A DNA stretch of 64,000 nucleotides from Alphaproteobacteria bacterium (lineage in GTDB: Bacteria > Pseudomonadota > Alphaproteobacteria > UBA8366 > Aestuariispiraceae), in the NCBI GenBank assembly GCA_030065235.1, contig JASJDC010000005.1:186001-250000 (forward strand), read 5' to 3'. Positions 9,234 through 17,280 of the stretch are shown in pieces (the stretch's first letter is position 1; the number at the start of each line of letters is the position of its first letter). Both the position numbers and the translations under genes were made by a program. The notes below the pieces were generated by a model, which saw only the letters and a program-made list of their open reading frames with translations, was not told the origin of the DNA and ran no database searches.

Positions 9234-10036
9234 GCGAACAATCCGCGGATTCGGCTCGGCCGACCATCATCGACCTGCCGAAAGGCAAGCATGCGCCCGG
9301 CGTTGCGCCGGTTCGGGCGACGGGCACGGCGCCCGCGTTTCTCTCGGTCCATGACATCCACGCCTATTACGGCGAGAGCTATATCGTTCAAGGCGTGAGT
9401 TTCGACGTTCGCGAAGGGGAAATCGTCGCCCTTTTGGGGCGGAACGGGGCCGGCAAGACATCGACCCTGCGGACAATCGCCCGGCTCGCCGATCCCGCCA
9501 TGACGCATGGCGAAATCTGGCTCGATCATCATCCGTTGCACACGATGAAAGCGCATGAAGCGGCGCGCATGGGTGTCGCCTTGGTGCCCGAAGACCGCCG
9601 CATCATCCCGGGCCTGTCGGTCGAAGAGAATCTGAAACTCGCCCAGATCGCGCCGCCGCTCGGCTGGTCGCTGGAGCGCCTGTACGAGCTTTTCCCGCGC
9701 CTCGGCGAACGGCGGAAGCAGGAAGGGGTCACACTCTCCGGCGGCGAGCAACAAATGCTGGCGGTGGCCCGCGCCTTGAGCCGGGATGTGAACCTGCTGC
9801 TTCTCGATGAGCCCTATGAAGGCCTGGCGCCGGTGATCGTGCATGAGATTGAGCGGACCTTGGAAGAGATCAAGGCGCTCGGCATGACGACGATCATCGT
9901 TGAACAGAACGCCATCGCCGCGCTTCATCTCGCCGATCGCGCGATCATCCTCGACATGGGGCAGATCGTCTTCCAGGGCAGCGCCCAGGAAGTGCTCGAC
10001 AATGAAGAGTTGCGGAACGAGTATTTGGCGGTTTAG
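9230..10036 (+). CDS. livF: ABC transporter ATPase, LivF family
   Basis: This 268-residue second ATPase has Walker [10 protein letters not shown], a full LSGGEQQ signature, Walker [12 protein letters not shown] and an H-loop region [11 protein letters not shown]. About 35 extra residues precede the ABC domain, which normally starts near the first residue in LivF. An internal start was considered, but the ATGA overlap with livG supports this one. It completes a five-gene importer. Confidence 0.93.
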   Translation: MSEQSADSARPTIIDLPKGKHAPGVAPVRATGTAPAFLSVHDIHAYYGESYIVQGVSFDVREGEIVALLGRNGAGKTSTLRTIARLADPAMTHGEIWLDHHPLHTMKAHEAARMGVALVPEDRRIIPGLSVEENLKLAQIAPPLGWSLERLYELFPRLGERRKQEGVTLSGGEQQMLAVARALSRDVNLLLLDEPYEGLAPVIVHEIERTLEEIKALGMTTIIVEQNAIAALHLADRAIILDMGQIVFQGSAQEVLDNEELRNEYLAV

Positions 10037-10131
10037 CGCTCACCTGGCTCGAGATCCAAACGGCGCCGACTGGACCGGACGGCCGTCTTGCACTAAGCGC
10101 AGTACAAAGCTGGGCGAAAGGAGCGACGCGG

Positions 10132-10833
10132 ATGGCCGATCCCGAAGATGCGGGTTTCGAAGAGATCGATTGGGACCTGTTGGGCGGTCCGGACGCCAAG
10201 GCGCGGCCGCCCCGAATCCTGCTTCTATACGGATCCTTGCGGGAGCGGTCCTTCAGCCGGCTGGTCACCGAGGAGGCGGCCCGGATCCTTACGCGGTTGG
10301 GGGCCGAGGCAAGAACCTTCAACCCGTCCGGCCTGCCCCTGCCCGATGACGCGGACGCAGACCATCCCAAAGTCCAGGAATTGCGCGCGGTCGTGACCTG
10401 GTCCGAAGGCATGATCTGGTGTTCGCCGGAACGACATGGCGCGATGACCGGCGTGATGAAAACCCAGATCGATTGGATACCGCTCTCGCTTGGCGGCGTG
10501 CGCCCGACCCAGGGCAAGACTTTGGCGGTGATGCAGGTCAGCGGCGGCTCGCAGAGCTTCAACGCCGTCAACCAGCTGCGCATCCTCGGCCGTTGGATGC
10601 GGCTGATCACGATCCCCAATCAATCCTCGGTGCCGAAGGCGTTTCTGGAATTTGACGATGACGGCCGGATGAAGCCGTCACCCTACTACAACCGCATCGT
10701 CGATGTGGTCGAAGAGTTGGTGAAATTCACCGTCCTGACCAGGGGCCGGTCCGACTATTTGACCGACCGCTATAGTGAACGCGTCGAATCCCGCGAGGCT
10801 TTGTCCAAGCGCGTGAACCAGAAATCGCTCTGA
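10132..10833 (+). CDS. arsH: ArsH-like NADPH-dependent FMN reductase
   Basis: This 233-residue flavodoxin-like flavoprotein is of the ArsH group, known to oxidise trivalent organoarsenicals and to reduce quinones or metals. The phosphate-binding loop GSLRERS (34-40) and the conserved run [21 protein letters not shown] identify it. The C-terminal tail with YLTDRYSER is also family-specific. No other arsenic gene (arsR, arsB, arsC) is near. It follows livF by 95 bp on the same strand with its own AAAGGAG site. A general quinone-reductase role is as likely as arsenic detoxification. Confidence 0.88.
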   Translation: MADPEDAGFEEIDWDLLGGPDAKARPPRILLLYGSLRERSFSRLVTEEAARILTRLGAEARTFNPSGLPLPDDADADHPKVQELRAVVTWSEGMIWCSPERHGAMTGVMKTQIDWIPLSLGGVRPTQGKTLAVMQVSGGSQSFNAVNQLRILGRWMRLITIPNQSSVPKAFLEFDDDGRMKPSPYYNRIVDVVEELVKFTVLTRGRSDYLTDRYSERVESREALSKRVNQKSL

Positions 10834-10848
10834 CACTGCGATCTGGCC

Positions 10849-10884
10849 AAAAAAAAGGCGCTCCCCCGGTGATGAGGGAGCGCC
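10849..10884 (-). terminator. Intrinsic terminator for phoX
   Basis: GGCGCTCCC/GGGAGCGCC (10857-10865 with 10876-10884) is a perfect 9-bp stem. Eight A residues on the plus strand (10849-10856) become a U-run on the minus-strand transcript. It lies 51 bp beyond the phoX stop and may also end arsH transcripts weakly. Confidence 0.85.
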
Positions 10885-10934
10885 GTCGCTGATCCGCCCG
10901 GCGTGGTCGGCCGGGCTAGTTTCGCATAGCGGAC

Positions 10935-12833
10935 TTAGCCGATCTTGGCGCCGTCATCCCGCTGGATGGCGACCACGGTCGAACGCGGCACGCTGTCGCC
11001 GCCGTCCGGGAAGTGGCTGTCGCCGCGCTCGCCCGGATGCTGAACGCCGACGAACATGGTGCGGCGATCGGCCGACCAGGCGAAGCCGGTGATCTCGCAC
11101 TCGTTCGGTCCGGTCAGGAAGCGCTTGATCTCTCCCGTCTCCGGATCGGCGGCCAGCATCATGTTGTTGCCCTGACCGGCGAAGTCGCCTTCGTTGCTGT
11201 AAGAGCCGTCGGTCTGGATCCACATGATCCCGGTCGAGTCGAACGCCAACCCGTCCGGCGAGTTGAACATGTTCTCCGGCGTGACATTCGCCGACCCGGC
11301 ATAGGCGTCCGAATGCACGGTCGGGTTGCCGGCCATCACGAACAGGTCCCAAGAGAACGTGTTTGCGCCGTGGTCGGCCCCGGTCGGAATCCAGCGCACG
11401 ATCTGACCGTAATTGTTCTTCTCACGCGGGTTCGGGCCGTTGACCGACGTGTCGTCGCCGCCGGCGTTCGGCTTGACGCCGCGATTCTTGTTGTTGGTCA
11501 GACAGCAATAGGCTTCGACCCGGCTCGGGTTCGACGAAATCCACTCCGGGCGGTCCATGGTGGTCGCGCCGACCGCCGAGGCGGCCTGACGGGTGTGGAT
11601 GCTGATCTCGGCCTGGCTGGCCATGCCGGTCGTCTCCGGCGTCAGGATCACCCATTCGCCCTGACCGTCGTCGCTGAATTTCGCGACATACAGGCTGCCG
11701 CTGTCCAGCAGGTCCGCATTGTCCCCGCCGGCGACATATTTGCCGTCGGAGACGAACTTGTAGAGGAACTCGCCGCGTTCATCATCGCCCATATAAACGA
11801 CCACGCGACCGTCGCCGGCCACCACCAGCTCCGCATTCTCATGCTTGAAACGGCCGAGCGCGGTGCGCTTCTTCGGCGTCGAGCTCGGGTCCAGCGGGTC
11901 GATTTCGACGACATAGCCGGCCCGGTTCGGCTCGTTCGGATGCTTCGAGATGTCGAAACGCTCGTCCGCCATCGCCCAGGCGTAGCCCCAATCATCATGG
12001 CCGATCCCATAGCGCGCAAGCTCGGCGGGAATGTCGAGCTCCTTGTCGGAGCTGGAGAAATAGCCGTTGAAGTTCTCTTCGCAGGCCAGATAGGTGCCCC
12101 AGGGGGTGCGCCCGTTGCCGCAATTGTTCCAGGTGCCTTTGGAGCTGCGGCCGGTCGCGTCGGCGGCCGTCTTCAACAGGTCGTGGCCGGCGGCCGGACC
12201 GGTGATCTCCATATCGGAATCGGCGGTGATGCGGCGGTTGTAGGGCGAGTTCTTCACAACAGCCCATTTGCCGTTGGTCTGCTTGATCTCGATGACCGAG
12301 ACGCCGTGGGCGGCCTTGCCCTTGTTCACGTCGTCCGCATTCTCCGGCAATTTCGTTTCGCGGTTGCCATAGATGATGCTGCGGTTGGTGTATTCGTTAT
12401 TCACCGCCAGGATGCTTTTGTCGCCATGGGCGAACAGCGCCATACCGTCATTGTTGTCGCCAAAGGCCAAGGCCTGGCTCGCTCCCGTGCCGCGCGTCAC
12501 CGGATCGAAATCGGGCGCGTCCGAGGTCAAGGGCTCGCCCCAACGCACGACATTGTGCCAGCTAAAGCCTTCGGGCACCGTGATCGTGTCCGCCGTCGAG
12601 GTCGGCACCGCTTTGAAGCCCAGCCGGCCGCCACCATGATGGCCCGCCTGCGCCGGCGTCATCGCGGTCGAGCCCAGGACGAAGGATGCAGCGCCAAACG
12701 CCATCAGGCCGCCGAGCATGCCGCGGCGGGAAATCCGGTCCACCATGCGGCTGAAATCGGTTTCCGCCGGCGGCGGGTTCCGCAATTCGTCGAATTCGTC
12801 GAAGGACAGTTCATCTTTTGTCGCGTGCGACAT
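10935..12833 (-). CDS. phoX: PhoX-family alkaline phosphatase (DUF839)
   Basis: This 632-residue exported phosphatase belongs to the PhoX family, whose members use iron and calcium to release phosphate from esters. A twin-arginine motif (R36-R37, SRRGMLGG) precedes a hydrophobic stretch and a QAG cleavage region near 64. The body contains family runs such as FSWHNVVRWGEPL, NNCGNGRTPWGTYLACEENFNG and PDGLAFDSTGIMWIQTDG, which carry metal ligands in known PhoX. An in-frame upstream ATG exists at 12914. The start at 12833 is preferred because GGGAGA precedes it and the protein then begins in the usual way. Phosphate starvation control is likely, but no clear Pho box is visible. Confidence 0.92.
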   Translation of the reverse strand: MSHATKDELSFDEFDELRNPPPAETDFSRMVDRISRRGMLGGLMAFGAASFVLGSTAMTPAQAGHHGGGRLGFKAVPTSTADTITVPEGFSWHNVVRWGEPLTSDAPDFDPVTRGTGASQALAFGDNNDGMALFAHGDKSILAVNNEYTNRSIIYGNRETKLPENADDVNKGKAAHGVSVIEIKQTNGKWAVVKNSPYNRRITADSDMEITGPAAGHDLLKTAADATGRSSKGTWNNCGNGRTPWGTYLACEENFNGYFSSSDKELDIPAELARYGIGHDDWGYAWAMADERFDISKHPNEPNRAGYVVEIDPLDPSSTPKKRTALGRFKHENAELVVAGDGRVVVYMGDDERGEFLYKFVSDGKYVAGGDNADLLDSGSLYVAKFSDDGQGEWVILTPETTGMASQAEISIHTRQAASAVGATTMDRPEWISSNPSRVEAYCCLTNNKNRGVKPNAGGDDTSVNGPNPREKNNYGQIVRWIPTGADHGANTFSWDLFVMAGNPTVHSDAYAGSANVTPENMFNSPDGLAFDSTGIMWIQTDGSYSNEGDFAGQGNNMMLAADPETGEIKRFLTGPNECEITGFAWSADRRTMFVGVQHPGERGDSHFPDGGDSVPRSTVVAIQRDDGAKIG

Positions 12834-12889
12834 GGAAAGTCTCCCTAGAGCAAAAAGGTCAAATAGTCGGTCGGAAATCGGGAACGCCC

Positions 12890-12915
12890 TTTGGTCCTCA
12901 GAAGGCGGGACCAAA
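12890..12915. repeat. Stem-loop in the phoX leader
   Basis: TTTGGTCC and GGACCAAA form a perfect 8-bp inverted repeat with a 10-nt loop, about 57-82 bp upstream of the phoX start. No T-run follows on either strand. It could be a leader hairpin or a protein site. Confidence 0.4.
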
Positions 12916-13122
12916 ATACATCAGAAAGCCCGGCGGCTCTTTCGAAGCGTCGCCAATCAGCAGTCTGATTTCCCGGTGGTGTCGGGTCGATCACCCTGTT
13001 CTCGTCACGACCCGCACCATCTTTAGGGAACGATTGTTACAGTTCGATTGCGCTTTGTCGAGAATTCCGAGAAATCGGGTCGGATATTGCGCTTCGGGCG
13101 GTGGCGCGTGGTCGCAGGGCGC

Positions 13123-13809
13123 TCACCGGAAGGCGCGAAACAGCCGAAAAAGGTTGAGCATCGAAACCAGGGCCCCGGCCAGATAGGTCACGGCCGCGGC
13201 TTTCAGGATCCGCCGGGCCGGCCCTTCGTCTTCCTCCGGCAGATATCCCGAACCCAGCAGCGGCAGCGCCCTGTTGAAGCTGGCGTCCAACTCGACCGGC
13301 AGCGTGATCAATGTCGCGACAACGCGAACCAGACCGGCCAGCACGATCAGCGCGCCGCCGATCAGCAGGAAGTGGGGCGAGACGGCGAGACCGCCGAAAA
13401 CGCTGAGCCCCAAGATCGCCAGGGATGACAGGCGGTCGGTCACCGCCGCCGCGCGAACAATCGATCCGCGCTGGCGCAAGGGTCGATACCCGTCTCGATC
13501 CTGCAGCGCGTGCCCGACCTCATGCGCCGCGACGACGACCGCGGTCAAGGAGCGGCCGTTCAGCTTATCCGGCGTCAATCGCACGGCCTTGGCGATCGGA
13601 TCGTAATGGTCGCCAATCTGACCGCCCCGCGCCTCCTCCACTGGTACGCCGCCAAGCCCCGCCTGATCGAGCAGATGGCGCGCAAACTCGCCGCCCGTCC
13701 CTGGATAGTCGGACCGCTCGCCCGAATAGCGCGCCAGCACCGACTTCACCCAAAGAGACGGCCCGAAAATCAGCGCCAAAAGCGCAACCCCGCCGAGGAT
13801 GTAGATCAT
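13123..13809 (-). CDS. Membrane zinc metallopeptidase, YugP family
   Basis: This protein of about 228 residues has an N-terminal membrane helix, the zinc motif HEVGH (H96-E97-x2-H100), and two or three C-terminal membrane helices. The active site lies inside the sequence between hydrophobic ends, as in the YugP/DUF2303-like zinc metallopeptidase group. The start MIYILGG (13809) fits the family; an upstream in-frame TTG at 13827 would add six residues. The substrate is unknown. The gene stands alone. Confidence 0.85.
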   Translation of the reverse strand: MIYILGGVALLALIFGPSLWVKSVLARYSGERSDYPGTGGEFARHLLDQAGLGGVPVEEARGGQIGDHYDPIAKAVRLTPDKLNGRSLTAVVVAAHEVGHALQDRDGYRPLRQRGSIVRAAAVTDRLSSLAILGLSVFGGLAVSPHFLLIGGALIVLAGLVRVVATLITLPVELDASFNRALPLLGSGYLPEEDEGPARRILKAAAVTYLAGALVSMLNLFRLFRAFR

Positions 13810-13894
13810 GGATCGAAGACTAGCCAAATGCGGCGCGGCGCGACAGGGCCTTTCCTGATGAGCGTGGTGGATCCATCTCAGGTTCTCGGCGCGG

Positions 13895-14284
13895 CTATAG
13901 GTCCAACACCTTCTTCACGGATCCTTCCGGCCCGAACGACCAATCGACCGACGCGTTCTCGATTAGGAACATAATCGAATTTCTCGGCTCGAACCCAATA
14001 TGATTGAGACGCTCTCGCACATCTTTGTAGAGCGCCTCCTTCCTCGTGTCGCTCCGCCCGCCAATCAAGGCGATCTCGATTATAATTGTCGCGTCCGGAT
14101 CGCGGGGGCCTAGGAAGGTCGGGTGAAGGATCATGTCGTCCGCGTCGTAACGGCAGATCAAACAGAAATAGTCGTCCGGGTTCACGCCGCACGTCTCCAC
14201 CAGACTGTCGTGAAGTTGATCGTTGATCGCCTTGCAGGTCTCCGCCGGCAAGGAACTCGGGACATGAATCTTGTTGAACGGCAT
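13895..14284 (-). CDS. Tautomerase-family protein
   Basis: This 129-residue protein begins Met-Pro, so processing leaves an N-terminal proline, the catalytic base of the 4-oxalocrotonate tautomerase superfamily. The length and the runs GVNPDDYFCLICRYDADDM and FGPEGSVKKVLDL fit the longer single-chain group (Tautomerase_2). The physiological substrate is not known. It is divergent from the acetyltransferase gene that starts 145 bp away. Confidence 0.82.
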   Translation of the reverse strand: MPFNKIHVPSSLPAETCKAINDQLHDSLVETCGVNPDDYFCLICRYDADDMILHPTFLGPRDPDATIIIEIALIGGRSDTRKEALYKDVRERLNHIGFEPRNSIMFLIENASVDWSFGPEGSVKKVLDL

Positions 14285-14429
14285 CGGTTATTCCTTTTCC
14301 ATAACGATTGGCTCTCGAGACGGGTCGAGATGATCTGTTCGGATTTCGGAGAGCGGTGAAGCGGCCTGAAGATGCTTCCGCGCCGCGCTCAGATGATGCG
14401 GTTCAATCGAAATATTGTCGAGGAAATCC

Positions 14430-14885
14430 ATGACCCAAATCGAGGTCCGACCGCTTGTGGCGGACGACGAGGACAAATGGCGGCGTCTTTGGCGCGGCTA
14501 TCTCGACTTCTATCTGACCTCGGTTCCCGACGCTGTCTATGACAGCAGCTTCCGGCGCGTGCTCTCAGGCAACGCCGGGGCGGCGGGGGAGTTTCGCGGG
14601 CTGGTCGCGACGGTCGACGGCGCGCCGGCGGGTCTGGCGCATTTTCTCTTTCACCGGCATGGCTGGTCGGTCGAGGATGTCTGCTATCTCCAGGACCTAT
14701 TCGTCGCCGAAGAGCATCGCGGGCTTGGGCTGGGGCGGAAGCTGATCGAGGCGGTCTATGCGGCGGCGGACGCGGCAGGCGCGGCGCAGGTCTATTGGCT
14801 GACCCAGGATTTCAACGAAACCGCCCGTCGTCTCTATGATCGGATCGGCGTCGTCACGCCTTTCATCAAATACAATCGCCGCTAG
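14430..14885 (+). CDS. GNAT-family N-acetyltransferase
   Basis: This 151-residue GNAT protein has the acetyl-CoA pyrophosphate loop EEHRGLGLGRKLIE (motif A) and the downstream NETARRLYDRIG (motif B). ATG 14430 is chosen because GAGGAA lies just before it; an in-frame TTG at 14415 is less likely. The small, stand-alone form resembles YhbS/RimI-like acetyltransferases of unknown substrate. Confidence 0.88.
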   Translation: MTQIEVRPLVADDEDKWRRLWRGYLDFYLTSVPDAVYDSSFRRVLSGNAGAAGEFRGLVATVDGAPAGLAHFLFHRHGWSVEDVCYLQDLFVAEEHRGLGLGRKLIEAVYAAADAAGAAQVYWLTQDFNETARRLYDRIGVVTPFIKYNRR

Positions 14886-15000
14886 CTTTGGCGCGTTATC
14901 CGCCTGCGGCGGCGCGCCGCTTGATTGGCGGCGGGCGGCGGGGTATGGCCCGTTTCGCCGCGGGCGGAACGCGGTCTGAAGGATTACGCGGGAACAGACG

Positions 15001-15420
15001 ATGACGATGACCGTCGACGAGCTGGTCGAGAATTTCGAATTCTTCGACGATTGGGAGGACCGCTACGCCTATGTCATCGATATGGGAAAGAAGCTGGCGC
15101 CGATGGACGCGGGCGACATGGTCGACGCGAACAAGGTGCGGGGCTGCATGTCGCAAGTCTGGCTGGTCAGCGCGCTGGACCAGGGCGCGTCGCCCCCGGT
15201 CCTGCGCTTCAAGGCGGATTCCGACGCTTTCATCGTCAAGGGTCTGATCGCCATTCTGATGGAACTCTATGACGGCCAGCCGCCCGCCTATATCCTCGAC
15301 ACTGACGCGCTGGAGGTGATGGGCCGTATCGGCCTGCAGCAGCATCTCAGCCCCAATCGTCGAAACGGATTGGTCAGCATGGTCGATAAAATCAAGACCA
15401 TCGCCGCCCAGGCCGCCTAG
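15001..15420 (+). CDS. sufE: SufE-family cysteine desulfuration protein
   Basis: This 139-residue SufE accepts sulfane sulfur from a cysteine desulfurase and passes it to Fe-S cluster assembly. The catalytic cysteine is C49 in the conserved context VRGCMSQVWL. The downstream FIVKGLIAILMELYDGQPP is also characteristic. Length is normal for SufE (about 140). It is not next to a suf operon; it stands between unrelated plus-strand genes. Confidence 0.93.
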   Translation: MTMTVDELVENFEFFDDWEDRYAYVIDMGKKLAPMDAGDMVDANKVRGCMSQVWLVSALDQGASPPVLRFKADSDAFIVKGLIAILMELYDGQPPAYILDTDALEVMGRIGLQQHLSPNRRNGLVSMVDKIKTIAAQAA

Positions 15421-15494
15421 ATCGGCGCGGGCTCGACCCGCGTGCGTGGACAGGCTAGTCTCCCGCATTGGGGCGCAACAGGCGGGAGACGACA

Positions 15495-16925
15495 ATGCCG
15501 GTGCATTCTGTGATTGACGGTCGAGGCTTGGACGAGGCGCCGGCCCCGCGCCGCGACCTTGAGCCGGCGATTGCGACCCTGAAACGGCTGTTCGGGGACC
15601 GGGCGTCGACCGCCGAGGCGGTGCGCGATCAGCACGGTCATGGCGAAGGCTGGTATCCAACGCAGCCGCCGGATTTGGTGATCTATCCGCACAGCAATGA
15701 AGAGGTCTCGGACGCGGTCAAGATCTGCGCCTTGCACGGCGTGCCGATCGTGGCTTTCGGAACCGGCACCTCTCTGGAAGGGCATGTCGCGGCGGTCGAG
15801 GGCGGCGTCTGTTTCGATCTCAGCCAGATGAACGCGGTGCTCGACGTCAATCAGGAAGACCTGGACTGCCGGGTTCAGGCCGGCGTCACCCGCAAACAGC
15901 TCAACGCCTATCTGCGCGATACCGGCCTGATGTTTCCGATCGATCCCGGCGCGGACGCTTCGATCGGCGGCATGACAGCGACCCGAGCCTCGGGCACCAA
16001 CGCCGTCCGCTACGGCACGATGCGCGAATGCGTGCTTGGCCTGACCGTGGTCACCGCCGACGGCCGGATCGTGAAGACCGGCGGCCGCGCGCGGAAATCG
16101 GCGGCGGGTTACGATCTGACCCGGCTGTTCGTCGGCTCCGAGGGGACCTTGGGGCTGATCACCGAGATCCAACTGCGGCTGTTCGGCATTCCCGAGGCGA
16201 TTACCAGCGCGGTCTGCCAATATCCCGACCTAGAATCGGCGGTGAACACGGTGATCATGACGATCCAGACCGGCGTTCCTGTCGCGCGGATCGAGATCCT
16301 CGACGAGGTCCAGATGGGCGCCGCGATCGCCTATTCCAAGCTGGACGGCTATGACGAGAAACCGACCCTGTTCTTCGAGTTTCACGGCACCCATGCCCAT
16401 GCGGCCGAGCAGGCGGAGACGGTCAAGGCGATCTCCGACGAGTTTGGCGGCAGCGCTTTCCATTGGGCGTCGAACCTGGAGGAACGCAACGCCCTTTGGC
16501 AGGCGCGGCACGATTCCTATTATGCGGCGAAAGCGTTGGCGCCGGGCAAAAAGGCGATCGCGACGGATGTCTGCGTGCCGATCTCGCGGCTCGCGGAGAG
16601 CATCCTCGAAACCAAGGCCGATATTCAAGAGAATGGCTTGCTCGCCCCGATCGTCGGTCATGTCGGCGACGGCAACTATCATCTCGTGCTGTTCTATGAC
16701 GAAGACAACGCTGATGAATTGGCCGCCTGCAAAGCGCTGGTCGATCGGATGAACAGTCGCGCGATCGCGATGGGCGGCACCTGCACGGGCGAGCATGGGA
16801 TCGGCCTTGGGAAAAAGCGCTTCCTTGAAGCCGAGCACGGCGAGGCGGTCGCCTATATGCGGATGGTCAAACGCGCCTTCGACCCGGACAATATCCTGAA
16901 TCCGGGGAAGATTTTCACGGACTAG
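15495..16925 (+). CDS. FAD-linked D-2-hydroxyacid (D-lactate) dehydrogenase
   Basis: This 476-residue oxidoreductase is of the GlcD/D-lactate dehydrogenase (cytochrome) type. The FAD-binding PCMH domain contains VAFGTGTSLEGHV and GGMTATRASGTNAVRYGTM. The C-terminal cap has VGHVGDGNYH and TGEHGIGLGKKRFL, conserved residues for substrate and FAD. The start is taken at 15495 (MPVHSV), preceded by GGGAGA; an upstream start at 15468 is poorer. D-lactate oxidation to pyruvate is the best guess. Its stop codon shares the bases CTAG with the opposing DUF4169 gene. Confidence 0.9.
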   Translation: MPVHSVIDGRGLDEAPAPRRDLEPAIATLKRLFGDRASTAEAVRDQHGHGEGWYPTQPPDLVIYPHSNEEVSDAVKICALHGVPIVAFGTGTSLEGHVAAVEGGVCFDLSQMNAVLDVNQEDLDCRVQAGVTRKQLNAYLRDTGLMFPIDPGADASIGGMTATRASGTNAVRYGTMRECVLGLTVVTADGRIVKTGGRARKSAAGYDLTRLFVGSEGTLGLITEIQLRLFGIPEAITSAVCQYPDLESAVNTVIMTIQTGVPVARIEILDEVQMGAAIAYSKLDGYDEKPTLFFEFHGTHAHAAEQAETVKAISDEFGGSAFHWASNLEERNALWQARHDSYYAAKALAPGKKAIATDVCVPISRLAESILETKADIQENGLLAPIVGHVGDGNYHLVLFYDEDNADELAACKALVDRMNSRAIAMGGTCTGEHGIGLGKKRFLEAEHGEAVAYMRMVKRAFDPDNILNPGKIFTD

Positions 16926-17125
16926 GGTTCACGCTCAGTCCCGCCGTCTCGATCTTCGATGAGCTGGCCGTCCAGGCCGCGTTTCTCTGCCTCGCGCCGC
17001 GCGGCCTCCGCCGCCTTTTCCGCCTTGGAAAGCCCAAACCGGACCCGATTCTCGGCTGCGCGGTTCTGCTTGGCGTCGCGCGCCTTTCGTTTGCGCGCTT
17101 TGTTCAGATTGACGATTTCAGCCAT
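16922..17125 (-). CDS. DUF4169 family protein
   Basis: This 67-residue, highly charged protein begins MAEIVNLNKARKRKARD, the alphaproteobacterial DUF4169 signature, and is Lys/Arg/Glu-rich throughout, so it is probably mostly helical or disordered. Function is unknown. Its TAG stop overlaps the TAG stop of the convergent dehydrogenase gene in the palindrome CTAG. In related genomes such genes tend to sit with fumarase, RHH and sspB genes, which are also in this window. Confidence 0.85.
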   Translation of the reverse strand: MAEIVNLNKARKRKARDAKQNRAAENRVRFGLSKAEKAAEAARREAEKRGLDGQLIEDRDGGTEREP

Positions 17126-17280
17126 CTCGGCCTTTCTCTTCCGTGGCGGCGCGCTCGGTCCCTACGCCCGCCGCTTGCGTGTCGGCGCAACCTCCCGTCA
17201 CTATAGCTGCCCGGCGGCCGCCTGGGCAAAGTGTGCGGCGGCGCGTTGGGATATGGTCAATTTGGGGATGGAGCAGGCGG

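Noticed and set aside
13020-13050. Possible Pho box upstream of phoX
   Set aside because: One CTGTAAC half-site is present on the minus strand but the second half does not match at the required 11-bp period.
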